A stretch of DNA of 46,735 nt from an uncultured Clostridia bacterium (GCA_947599995.1 CANQFW010000002.1:1-46735), one strand, 5' to 3'; shown: positions 35,638 to 44,493, counted from the stretch's first letter. Notes: generated from the letters alone by a model not told the origin. Numbers and translations: made by a program.

Positions 35638-38379
35638 CTAAGGCGTTTTGCTCTCATTATTTGTTTTATTATCATTACTTACTTTATTTTTGTTATCTGG
35701 TGTTGTGTTGTTATTTTCTACTACAGTATTCTCCACAGGTGTTGTATTCACTGGCTTTGATGTATCTTTTTCTTTAACATTTATTGTTCTTTTTACAGTT
35801 GTTTCTTTGCCTTTTGAATTTTTCACCTTATATTTTATTTCATATTTTCCCGCCTTAGAAGTATTAACACTTCCAGATGTTTCTATTTTGCTTGTTATAT
35901 CTCCATCTAATTCGTCATGTGCAGTTGCTCCTTTTTCTGTATATGTATCTCCAACTTTTAACTCAATGCTACTTTCTCCAATTATTGTAATGGTTGGTGC
36001 AGCAAATTCTTTTTTAGTATTTTCAGCTGTATGTACTGTACAATATGTTTTTGGTGAATTTTTGTCACTTGATGATTTACTTTTCCATAGGCCTAATCTT
36101 TCTTTTTCTACTGTATATGAATAGTATTTTGTTGAAACATTTGGGCAATACTCATTTGCAAGCAATCCTGTATCGTTACATATTTTAGCAGAATTTGAAT
36201 GTGCATCACAGGCTTCTGGAACTGTTCCTTCAACAAAAATTTCTGAATATGTATTAGTACATTTATCAGTTGCTTTCTTTCCTGAATCCTTGCATATTGT
36301 AGCCGAAACTATTCCTTCTGCTTTGTTAAATGTTGAACCTGCCATTCCTTTATGAATATCCTTCATTACTTGACTCCAAATTTCACCTGCCCAATTTGTG
36401 TTTCCTTTTACTTCTTCATTTTCGTCATAGCCATACCATGTTGCTGCTGTATAGTAGTTTGTAAATCCGCATAACCATTTATCATAGTTGCTGTTTGTTG
36501 TACCTGTTTTAGCTCCTACATCTATTCCAGATATTTTGCAATATGTTGCAGTTCCTGATTGTACTACAGATTTTAATATGTCTTTTATTATATAGGCCGC
36601 TTGTGCAGACATAACTTGTTCTTGTTTTTGTTCTGGTTCTAAAACTGTGTTTCCATCTCTATCAGTAACTTTCGTATATAGAAGTGGCGTTCTGTATACT
36701 CCATCATTTGCTATTGTTGCATAACAACCCGCCATTTCATAAGTAGATATACCATTTGTGAATCCTCCTATAGCAAGAGACGCAAGATGATCTTTTTCAT
36801 CATTTAATGTTGTAACTCCCATTTTCTTTAAATACTCTTTAGATTTCTCTGGTGTTAGCTCCGAAACAACCTTTATGAATGGTATATTTTGTGAAGTCAT
36901 TGTGGCACTCCTTATTGTTACCAATCCTTTAAATGCATTGTAATCTTTTGGATTATAGTCTCCTGGGAATTCCGTTGCGCAATCGTCATAAACTGTAGCA
37001 GCTGTGATTACTCCTTCATTTATTCCAGGTATTAAAGATGTTAATGGTTTTATCGAAGAACCTGTTTGCCTTGGACTTTGGGTTGCACGATTAAAACCTC
37101 TTGATTCTGTTTTTTCTCCAAGTCCTCCTACCATTGCAACTGCATAACCTGTGTTATTATCTATTATTGTCATCGCTGATTGCGATGTTATTTTATTTCC
37201 ATTTTCATCTGTTCCTTTGGCAGATGCTTTTTGATACTTACTTCCACCTTGAACCATTACTTCATTCATTTGATTTTGTACATCTTGATTTAGAGTTGAA
37301 TATATAGTAAGTCCACTACTATAAACATATGTTGTTGCTAATGCTTTAGATATATTTTTTGCCTCTGCAATATCATCTATTACTTTTGTAATTGTTGCAT
37401 CTGTATGATATGAGTATATTGACCCTGAATCTGTTCCTTTTACAAATACTAATCCATTATTTACTTCTTCACAGGCACTATCATGCTCTTCTTGATTTAT
37501 GTATCCCAATTTTAACATTTGGTCTAAAACAGTTTTTGTTCTATTATTTATTTTTTCTTTCTTGCTTTCATCTTCGTTGTATCCTTTTTCACCGTATGGA
37601 TTATATAAATTAGGTCCTTTATTTATTCCAGCTAAAAATGCGCATTCCGCTAAGTCAAGCTCTGATGCACTTTTGTTGAAATAGTATTTTGCACCTACTT
37701 CAACCCCTGCATTTTTTCCTCCTACAAATATTATATTTAAATATAATTCTAGAATTTGGTCTTTTGAAAGCATTTTTTCTATTTGGTATGCTTTTGCCCA
37801 TTCTTTTACTTTTCTTGTGATTCCTTCAAATCCTGAATCTTGATCATCCTTTGTTATGTTTTTTACTAACTGCTGTGTTATTGAACTTCCCCCAAATGAC
37901 GAACTTCCTCCATGCGTTATAAAATTTGCAATTGCTACTCCTGTTCTTTTTATGTCTACACCATTATGTTCATAGAATCGTTCGTCTTCTATTGCAATAT
38001 ATGCTTTTGGCAAATATTCTGACATATCTGCTAATGTTATTATTTTTCTGCTTTCATCTCCACTTAGCTCAGCAATCACATTTCCATTACAGTCTAGGAC
38101 TACAGAATTTGATTCCGCAATTACTAGCTCTTCTTTCTTAATTTCGAAGTCACCACCCCAGCCACAGTATATCATTCCTACTACTATTCCCGCTGCTACT
38201 ATTAGTACTAATATTATCATTATTAATAGTATTCTAATTATTAAAGCTGCTTTTGGATGCTTTTCAGAAAATTTGATTTTCCCATCTTTTCTCTTCTTCT
38301 TATTTTTATTTGTTACAGGTTTCATACTTAAATTTTCTTTACTTTTTTTACCTTTTTTATTGCTATTTCTTTTGCCCAT
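35638..38379 (-). CDS. Class A penicillin-binding protein (bifunctional peptidoglycan synthase) with C-terminal Ig-like domain
   Basis: The enzyme polymerises and crosslinks peptidoglycan. A very basic N-terminus and one membrane helix (IIRILLIMIILVLIVAAGIV) precede the GT51 domain with AIEDERFYEHNGVDIKRTGV, SSITQQLVKNIT and KDQILELYLN. The transpeptidase domain has SxxK in TGSSIKPLTSL, SxN in TSQNIPF and KTGTTNSNYDKW. Then comes a cysteine-bearing tail and a bacterial Ig-like (DUF5011-type) domain (VGDTYTEKGATAHDELDGDI), ending in an Asn/Thr/Lys-rich stretch. The start is ATG 38379; an upstream frame to 38412 would begin within the leader hairpin. Confidence 0.95.
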   Translation of the reverse strand: MGKRNSNKKGKKSKENLSMKPVTNKNKKKRKDGKIKFSEKHPKAALIIRILLIMIILVLIVAAGIVVGMIYCGWGGDFEIKKEELVIAESNSVVLDCNGNVIAELSGDESRKIITLADMSEYLPKAYIAIEDERFYEHNGVDIKRTGVAIANFITHGGSSSFGGSSITQQLVKNITKDDQDSGFEGITRKVKEWAKAYQIEKMLSKDQILELYLNIIFVGGKNAGVEVGAKYYFNKSASELDLAECAFLAGINKGPNLYNPYGEKGYNEDESKKEKINNRTKTVLDQMLKLGYINQEEHDSACEEVNNGLVFVKGTDSGSIYSYHTDATITKVIDDIAEAKNISKALATTYVYSSGLTIYSTLNQDVQNQMNEVMVQGGSKYQKASAKGTDENGNKITSQSAMTIIDNNTGYAVAMVGGLGEKTESRGFNRATQSPRQTGSSIKPLTSLIPGINEGVITAATVYDDCATEFPGDYNPKDYNAFKGLVTIRSATMTSQNIPFIKVVSELTPEKSKEYLKKMGVTTLNDEKDHLASLAIGGFTNGISTYEMAGCYATIANDGVYRTPLLYTKVTDRDGNTVLEPEQKQEQVMSAQAAYIIKDILKSVVQSGTATYCKISGIDVGAKTGTTNSNYDKWLCGFTNYYTAATWYGYDENEEVKGNTNWAGEIWSQVMKDIHKGMAGSTFNKAEGIVSATICKDSGKKATDKCTNTYSEIFVEGTVPEACDAHSNSAKICNDTGLLANEYCPNVSTKYYSYTVEKERLGLWKSKSSSDKNSPKTYCTVHTAENTKKEFAAPTITIIGESSIELKVGDTYTEKGATAHDELDGDITSKIETSGSVNTSKAGKYEIKYKVKNSKGKETTVKRTINVKEKDTSKPVNTTPVENTVVENNNTTPDNKNKVSNDNKTNNESKTP

Positions 38380-38389
38380 TTTTCTAGTA

Positions 38390-38420
38390 TATGTTAGTTT
38401 AAAATCTAACATATTCCTCC
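38390..38420 (-). promoter_or_regulatory. Shine-Dalgarno plus stem-loop leader of the PBP gene
   Basis: Minus strand: GGAGG (38420-38416), an 8-bp stem TATGTTAG/CTAACATA (38413-38406 with 38397-38390, 8-base loop), then 10 bases to ATG 38379. The sequence closely matches the KAP NTPase leader at 3970-4001, apart from a 2-base difference in the loop. A further hairpin GTAAGT/ACTTAC lies upstream at about 38433-38450. Confidence 0.55.
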
Positions 38421-38495
38421 TTTTTTTAGATTTGTAAGTTTTATTACTTACATAAACTAGAGAGATGCTTCTCGTCCCTCTTTTTAAATGTCTAT

Positions 38496-38524
38496 ATTAT
38501 ATTATAAGTTTGGTAAAATTGCAA
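38496..38524 (-). promoter_or_regulatory. SigA-type promoter of the PBP gene
   Basis: Minus strand: TTGCAA (38524-38519), 17-base spacer, perfect TATAAT (38501-38496). It leaves a structured 5' leader of roughly 110 bases before the PBP start. Confidence 0.75.
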
Positions 38525-38620
38525 GGGATTTCATTTTTATTATTTTACTTTATTTCTAGTTAATTGTTTACATTAAAATAGATAACCTAAAATGTAGTAA
38601 TATAAAATATAATAAATCCT

Positions 38621-39460
38621 TTAAAATTCAATATTTCTCTGCATAATCAATCTTTTCAAAAATACATCTTGAATCTTTAATTTATCCAAAAAATAATAGC
38701 ACTCTACAATATCGTTGAAATCATAACTCTGTAAGTCTTCTTTTTTTAATGAATCAAACATTTCAGAACTGTCTTTGACTCCAACCTTATACCAATTAAT
38801 AACACTACCAGCAAAACGTTTTTTCTTTATTCTAATTTCTTCTTCAAAATTAACTATTATAGCTTTGTCATATATACTATACATGTTTAAAACTTCTTTT
38901 GGAAAGTCAATATTTAATATAATATTAGAATTCAAAAGACTCTTTCTTTTATTATTTGTTACAGTTATAATTACTCCATCTTCATAAAGCTTATCTTCTA
39001 ATCTTTCAAAGCTTTTAATATGATTTGTGACAACTTGCAGGTTTTTACATTGCACTGCTAAATTCTTTATTACAATTTCTATAAAACTATTATACTGGTT
39101 AGTTAAAATCGCTATTTTGCAATCCTGTATTTTAAACTTTTGTCTTTTTAGAATGTAATCAACAATGTCCAATATATACATTTTGAAAATTTTCCTACCA
39201 TCTATTATTTCAATATCATTTGAATATAATAAATTCACAAAATCTAAATCTTCTTTTAAATCTTTACTAATAATGACTTTTTTGCAAAAATTTTTATTCA
39301 AAACCTGTTTTATTTTTTTTATGATTTTTATCTTCTTTTTTATCTTTGCTTTACTTAAATTGCAATTAATAATTATATTATTTTCTTTTACCTGAATTAC
39401 CTTAAAAATTCTTTTTATTATATTTGGTTTTATAGTCTGTTTAATAAATAAAATATTCAC
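38621..39460 (-). CDS. Protein of unknown function, possible Rossmann-like fold
   Basis: The 279-residue protein starts at GTG 39460 with AGGAGGGA upstream. It is very rich in Lys and Ile. A hydrophobic strand then helix pattern (KIAILTNQYNSFIEIVIKNL, then LQVVTN, then GVIITVTNN, NIILNID, KAIIVNF) suggests an alternating alpha/beta, perhaps nucleotide-binding, domain at about 115-205, but the usual glycine motif is missing. It lies alone between the greA terminator and the PBP promoter. I recognise no family. Confidence 0.7.
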   Translation of the reverse strand: MNILFIKQTIKPNIIKRIFKVIQVKENNIIINCNLSKAKIKKKIKIIKKIKQVLNKNFCKKVIISKDLKEDLDFVNLLYSNDIEIIDGRKIFKMYILDIVDYILKRQKFKIQDCKIAILTNQYNSFIEIVIKNLAVQCKNLQVVTNHIKSFERLEDKLYEDGVIITVTNNKRKSLLNSNIILNIDFPKEVLNMYSIYDKAIIVNFEEEIRIKKKRFAGSVINWYKVGVKDSSEMFDSLKKEDLQSYDFNDIVECYYFLDKLKIQDVFLKRLIMQRNIEF

Positions 39461-39523
39461 TAAAAGATCCCTCCTAGTAATTTATATGCAGGAATCTATA
39501 TATTTACAACTTAACTTTAATAA

Positions 39524-39576
39524 GTAAAACCTTAAGTTATTAAACACTATAAATGTCTAATAACTTAAGGTTTTAC
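39524..39576. terminator. Terminator of the secDF-greA operon
   Basis: A perfect 19-bp inverted repeat (39524-39542 and 39558-39576, 15-base loop) with AAAA and TTTT blocks in its arms lies 33 bases beyond the greA stop. Confidence 0.88.
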
Positions 39577-39608
39577 TTAAACTTAATACATTTTATGTAC
39601 TATTTTTA

Positions 39609-40085
39609 TTATTTCTTAATAGATAGAATTTTAAATTTTAAAACTCCTTGTGGTGCATCCACATCAACAACCTCACCTTTTTTTCTACCAAGTAAGGCCT
39701 TTCCTATTGGTGATTCATTAGAAATTTTATTTTCTGTAACATTTACTTCTGTTGAACCAACTATTGTATACTCTACATCTTCGTCAAATTCTTCATCGTG
39801 TAATGCAACTGTATTTCCAATTTGAACGGTTTTGGTATCAATTTCCGTCTCATCTATAATTTTTGCATTTCTAATTTTAGCTTCCAATTCAGCTATTTTA
39901 TTTTCATTCTCAGCTTGTGCAGATTTAGCTTCGTCATATTCAGAGTTTTCAGATAAATCTCCAAATCCTAAAGCAACTTTTATTCTTTCAGCTACCTCTG
40001 TTCTTTTTTCAGTTTTTAGATAATTTAACTCTTCTTCTAATTTATTATATCCTTCTTTTGTTAAAATTACTTCCTTTTCTTCCAT
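39609..40085 (-). CDS. greA: Transcription elongation factor GreA
   Basis: GreA rescues backtracked RNA polymerase by stimulating transcript cleavage. The 158-residue protein has the coiled-coil N-terminus (LTKEGYNKLEEELNYLKTEK, then GDLSENSEYDEAKSAQAENE with the catalytic acidic tip) and the FKBP-like C-terminal domain (PIGKALLGRKKGEVVDVDAP). It follows secF by 18 bases. Confidence 0.97.
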   Translation of the reverse strand: MEEKEVILTKEGYNKLEEELNYLKTEKRTEVAERIKVALGFGDLSENSEYDEAKSAQAENENKIAELEAKIRNAKIIDETEIDTKTVQIGNTVALHDEEFDEDVEYTIVGSTEVNVTENKISNESPIGKALLGRKKGEVVDVDAPQGVLKFKILSIKK

Positions 40086-40103
40086 ACTTATGCCTCCCTT
40101 TCA

Positions 40104-40790
40104 TTAAGCATTTTCATTTTTGCTTTTATTTTCTTTACTTTCCTCTTCATTAACTAATTTTAATTTATTTTCAAATTTTGCAGCTATAACCATAAATGTC
40201 CATACATATATTCCTATTGCTACAGAATTCACTATATTTCCAAATGGTATGCGTAATATAACTAAAATACTATAAAATACAAGTTCTGAAACTATTGGTA
40301 ATATGATTCCCGTTGATAATATATTTTTTACACCTATTTTTCTATATTTAATTAGGAAATATAGTAGTATAATAGAAAAACTAATTATTACTGGTAAAAT
40401 ATATGGCTTAACCATATCTTTTATTCTTGTTTGTTCTATATTTTGAACATTTATATTATCTGGTGAAATATCTAAGCTATACTCTCCATTTATTTTTTCA
40501 ATTATTTTACCTTTTTCTTCTTCAGTAATTTCTTTTGATGAGATTTGCACAGAATTTTTAAATATTTCTACTTCCTGTACCTTAAATTCTTTATTTTCAA
40601 AAATCTCTTTACAAATTTCCATAATCTTTGAAATATCAAATCCTGTTTTATTACTTAAAACAATCTGATCTCTTTTTGCATAGTCCATGTCAAATTTAAA
40701 ACCTTTTGTAAAATACACAATAGCTCCTGCTACAATTATTATGCAAACTATAACATATATAATTTTATTTTTTCCATCGATTTTTTTCAT
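40104..40790 (-). CDS. Divergent SecF-like protein
   Basis: A 228-residue membrane protein placed directly after a SecD-like gene. It has one N-terminal helix (KIIYVIVCIIIVAGAIVYFT), a KGFKFDMDYAKRDQIVL segment like the SecF periplasmic entry (GxDFxGG), and at least three C-terminal helices from about 135. SecF proteins are usually near 300 residues and carry a conserved DTVVxFDRIRE motif in the fifth helix; here the matching place reads VAIGIYVWTFMVIAAKFENK. The assignment rests on position and the periplasmic domain; the proton-coupling motif seems lost. Confidence 0.65.
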   Translation of the reverse strand: MKKIDGKNKIIYVIVCIIIVAGAIVYFTKGFKFDMDYAKRDQIVLSNKTGFDISKIMEICKEIFENKEFKVQEVEIFKNSVQISSKEITEEEKGKIIEKINGEYSLDISPDNINVQNIEQTRIKDMVKPYILPVIISFSIILLYFLIKYRKIGVKNILSTGIILPIVSELVFYSILVILRIPFGNIVNSVAIGIYVWTFMVIAAKFENKLKLVNEEESKENKSKNENA

Positions 40791-40823
40791 TTATTTTATC
40801 ATTCCTTTCTTATTGCTTATATT

Positions 40824-42326
40824 TTAATCAACTACATTTTTAGTAATTAAAAATGTGTATATTAATACTAGAACTATTCCCCAGAATGCAACCATTCCAA
40901 ATGTTGCTATAGCTTCCCATGACATAAAACTGAAAACTACAGATATAATTCCTGCTGGAATAATTTTTGAAATGAATGATTTATATTCATTTGTAAATTC
41001 TTTATTTTTTAATTCTTGGTCAGGTTCATTTATTTTTAGCAAATTCATTGTCTCTATATATGCAATTAAAGATATTATTGCTATTGCTACAACACTTTCT
41101 ATAGAAATTTCAACATTTGTATATCTTATAAGTAATAAATATAATGCCTCAAATCCCACAAAGCTAATAACTCCTAAAAATCCCTTTGCTTTAAATTTAA
41201 AAATCATCACAATAAATAATACAGCCAAAATAGCTATAGTGATATACATAATATTCTTTAAAGTTTGACTTGTTACATCTTGTTTTACATATTGATTTTC
41301 TGTAACCTTGTATGTAAGTGGCATTTCTCCTGAATTTAATATTACAGCTATTGTTGATGTTGATTTTAGGCTATCAGATATAGTCTTTGAATCTTTTGAG
41401 TTTTGCCCCATAGATAAATCTATTATACCATCTTTAATTGGCTCATCAAAACTTGTTGTAACCATTTTATTTCCATCTATTTCTAGAATAATTTGTTTTT
41501 GGGTCTCTTTTTCTTGGTCAGTAGAGTCTTCTGATTCACTTTCATTTTCATTAACATTATTTTGATCTTCTTCCGAATTTTCGGTATTTTCATTTGAAAC
41601 ATCCACTTCTGCTGTAGTCTCGCTTTCTCCAGTCGTCTCCGAGCTTTCTGAAGTTGCATTTTCTAACGTCTTGTATTCATTTGCTGTAATGTCAGCAAAT
41701 GTTTTTGAAGCTTGTTTATTTAACTCTAATTGTAAATATACTGTTGTTCCACTTTCAGTGGTATTGTATACAGCTGAAGATTTTTTTAGGTCAGTACCTT
41801 TAATAATTATTTTTTCTTCATCTTCTGAATCTCTTATTTGAAATTTGCCTACTTGTAAAAGGTTACTAACAACATGGTCTGTTTCATCATTCTCGGCAAT
41901 ATTTAAAAATATTTTTCCAGTTTCTTCTTGAAAGCTTATGTTATAGTTTGTAACACCTAAACCGTTTAATCTTTTTTCAATAATTGTTTTTACTTTTTTA
42001 TAATTGTTTATATTCATATCTTCATCTTTATTTACTTTATTTTCTGACTTTTGATAACTATTTTGAGCTATTGATTCATCAGATAAATTATCTGTATTTC
42101 CAACAACTTGTCCATTTGAATCTAAAACTACATATGCATCACTTACCTCTAATACAAGCTGTCTATATCCTGTTAAATCTGATGCAATTTTGTAGTCTTT
42201 TACTGCATTTTTATATTGATTATTCTCCTTTAAATAAAAACCTCCAAATGATATTAAGCATATTGCTAAAATTGCTAAAACCTTCATTACTTTTGTTAAT
42301 TTTTTTTCTTTCATTTTTTCCTTCAT
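40824..42326 (-). CDS. Divergent SecD-like protein with acidic low-complexity insert
   Basis: The 500-residue protein has an N-terminal membrane helix (about 13-32) and SecD-type P1 sequence (YKKVKTIIEKRLNGLGVTNY, VGKFQIRD, VYLQLELNKQASKTFADIT). An insert at about 225-285 is rich in Ser, Thr, Glu and Asn. Four or five C-terminal helices follow. In SecD the fourth helix normally carries D-x-N-V and ERI-x-E for proton-driven export; here the matching segment is ISLIAYIETMNLLKINE. ATG at 42314 may be the real start, since AAGGA lies before it. It follows the HD-domain gene. Confidence 0.7.
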   Translation of the reverse strand: MKEKMKEKKLTKVMKVLAILAICLISFGGFYLKENNQYKNAVKDYKIASDLTGYRQLVLEVSDAYVVLDSNGQVVGNTDNLSDESIAQNSYQKSENKVNKDEDMNINNYKKVKTIIEKRLNGLGVTNYNISFQEETGKIFLNIAENDETDHVVSNLLQVGKFQIRDSEDEEKIIIKGTDLKKSSAVYNTTESGTTVYLQLELNKQASKTFADITANEYKTLENATSESSETTGESETTAEVDVSNENTENSEEDQNNVNENESESEDSTDQEKETQKQIILEIDGNKMVTTSFDEPIKDGIIDLSMGQNSKDSKTISDSLKSTSTIAVILNSGEMPLTYKVTENQYVKQDVTSQTLKNIMYITIAILAVLFIVMIFKFKAKGFLGVISFVGFEALYLLLIRYTNVEISIESVVAIAIISLIAYIETMNLLKINEPDQELKNKEFTNEYKSFISKIIPAGIISVVFSFMSWEAIATFGMVAFWGIVLVLIYTFLITKNVVD

Positions 42327-42373
42327 TCCTTCCTAACATGCAATAATTATAAAACAAATTATAGTTTAGTTCT

Positions 42374-43034
42374 TTATAACAATTTTGTTCCATTTATAAT
42401 TAATTCATACCAAATTTTTAAATATTTGGCAGCATATTTACTCATCATTGTTCTGTCCATAAATATTTTAAAATAATCTAGTACTGGACAGATGCTTGTT
42501 TCTATTTGTAATTCTAAAGTTATTATTTTTTCTTTACCATTTAGCTTTAAATCCGCTTTTGTTACTGCATAATTTACTTTATCATGTATATCGAATGTTG
42601 CAATATTATTCTTACACACTCTGCTTCTATGAACATCTGACTTATCGGCAATTATTAAAGCTGCAGATATATCGCTTACTGCTGTTCCTGTTGATTCGTC
42701 ATGGTTTCCTATTGCCATCATAATTTCTGTTCTTTCTTTTACATCCATTCCCATGTTTTTTAAAATTTCATAGCTCAGAATAGCTCCGCTATGTGCGTGA
42801 TCTACTCTATTTACACAGTTTCCTATATCGTGCATATACCCTGCTATTTCTGCAAGCTCAATGGTTCTTTGATCATAACCTAACTCTTCCAATATTTTTC
42901 CTGCTCTTTTAGATACAATTCCTATGTGCCTATATGAATGTTCTGTATATCCGAAGTTCTTTTAATTGTTTTTGAGCTCCTTCTATTAATGCTCTTATTT
43001 CTGAGTTTTTCTCGACATCCTCTAAAGTTATCAA
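42374..43034 (-). CDS. HD-domain phosphohydrolase, read through a +1 frameshift at CGG
   Basis: HD proteins are metal-dependent phosphohydrolases. A TTG start at 43034 has GGAGG six bases upstream and yields ITLEDVEKNSEIRAL and AQKQLKEL. At 42953-42951 an in-frame CGG follows CTT. Skipping its C gives GYTEHSYRHIGIVSKRAGKI, then AGYMHDIGNCVNRVDHAHSG, supplying all HD metal ligands. Without the shift translation ends after 33 residues, and no ribosome binding site supports the internal ATG at 42892, which would lack the first conserved His. The joined product has 219 residues. An HD gene beside secDF is a usual clostridial arrangement. Confidence 0.87.
42951..42953 (-). other. Proposed +1 frameshift site CTT CGG A in the HD-domain gene
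   Basis: Zero frame: AAA GAA CTT CGG ATA TAC AGA ACA TTC ATA TAG. In the +1 frame: GAA CTT (C) GGA TAT ACA GAA CAT, giving ELGYTEH, which carries the first conserved His of the HD domain. Confidence 0.75.
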
Positions 43035-43272
43035 CTTAAGCCTCCTTTTTATTCCTCTAAGCTTTTTATATTCTAGCCTAAAATAAGAAAAATATCAACA
43101 CTTTTTTTAACTTTTTTTAATTTTTTTTAATAATTATTACAGAATTATAATAGGTAACTTAGAATGCAGAAATAGTAATAAAATTTATTTAATTTTAAGT
43201 CACTTAATAATCTGTAAGCTTTTACTAGTAACAAATACTTCTGTATATTATTCTACTATTACTTTTACAAAA

Positions 43273-43656
43273 TTATTTTCCCATATTAATTCCAATAATT
43301 CCTCCTATAGCTCCACCAGCAATTCCACCAACAATCATAATAACAGACGCACTATTTAATGCGAAATTAGAGTTAGCTAAACTAGATGCAATGTAAATAA
43401 CAATAACATACAAAAAGCCAATAAGACCACCCTTTAGTAACCCTTTACTTTTCGCTTTGCGTAATGCAATTGAACTTCCAATTAAAATACTTACAGCAGT
43501 CACAACTAAAATAACAGGTTCAATTGTTTCCTCTCCTAAATTTGTAAAAACAAGAAGAACAGAAAAAAGGCTTAAAGCTAAAAATGTAAATAAAATAGCA
43601 ATAATAAGCCCTTTAAATACACAAAGAGTTTGACTTTTATTTTTTATTTTTTCCAT
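43273..43656 (-). CDS. TIGR04086-type four-helix membrane protein
   Basis: The 127-residue protein has four membrane segments; the second half ends IVGGIAGGAIGGIIGINMGK, the glycine-rich last helix typical of the TIGR04086/YrzE group often found near yajC-secD in Clostridia. Function unknown. The 238-base gap between it and the HD gene contains no gene or motif I can name. Confidence 0.75.
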   Translation of the reverse strand: MEKIKNKSQTLCVFKGLIIAILFTFLALSLFSVLLVFTNLGEETIEPVILVVTAVSILIGSSIALRKAKSKGLLKGGLIGFLYVIVIYIASSLANSNFALNSASVIMIVGGIAGGAIGGIIGINMGK

Positions 43657-43796
43657 ATAAATACCCCCACTTCAAATAAACAAATTAAGTTTATTTTAAA
43701 TTTTGGTATTATATATATTCATTTTTTTTCCATTTATACATTTTTATTGAAATTATTTTTTACATCACATATACATTTTGTGCCATATAATCTTAT

Positions 43797-44258
43797 CTAT
43801 TTATTTTTATTATTTTTTTTAGCCTCCTTCTTTATAGGTTCATTTATAACAATTTGCTTTATATCACTTAAACTTTTCAAATACTTTCTTTTTTCTATTG
43901 TATAAATAATCATAGATTTAAAGACAAAATAAATAGAAAATAAATATGATGAAGTAACGATATAAACATTAAAATCAATGGCAGATACTTCAACTACATG
44001 CATAATAGACAAAGAATGCATGGCAATAATAAGTACTTCAATTCCAGTTATTGCAACAATACCATTATCTTTTTTATAAGCAACTTCAAAAATTATTATT
44101 GATGTTATCATTATTACTATTGACATAACTTTTAATACCATTACCATTTCAGAAAGTTCTATATTATTATATAATACGTTTATTCCAATAAAATATAGCA
44201 TTACTGCAACTGCTATTATTATATTAATCCATATTTTTTTTGCTATTTTTTCTTCCAT
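43797..44258 (-). CDS. Four-helix membrane protein, unknown function
   Basis: The 153-residue protein has four hydrophobic segments at about 9-30, 38-61, 66-91 and 96-118, and a cytoplasmic basic tail (PIKKEAKKNNKNK). No catalytic motif or family is recognised. It lies between the TIGR04086 gene and tRNA-Glu. Confidence 0.65.
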   Translation of the reverse strand: MEEKIAKKIWINIIIAVAVMLYFIGINVLYNNIELSEMVMVLKVMSIVIMITSIIIFEVAYKKDNGIVAITGIEVLIIAMHSLSIMHVVEVSAIDFNVYIVTSSYLFSIYFVFKSMIIYTIEKRKYLKSLSDIKQIVINEPIKKEAKKNNKNK

Positions 44259-44493
44259 TGTGTATTCTCACTTTCCATATAAAAATTATTATTAATCTTT
44301 TTTGTTATTATAATTTTTTTCTATTTATCTTGTATTATTAAAACATTTCGAGACATTTTTGTCAATGCTTTTTTACTAATATATAGTTTTTGTAAATTAA
44401 ATTCCAAGCAATTAGGACATTAAAAAATGTTATGTCAAAAAAAGTATCAAGATTATCTTCTATAATCATTGATACTATTATGTTCGATTAATT

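Noticed and set aside
42374..42892. HD-domain gene starting at ATG 42892 as an intact shorter protein
   Set aside because: There is no ribosome binding site before it, and the upstream +1 frame encodes the first conserved HD-domain histidine region.
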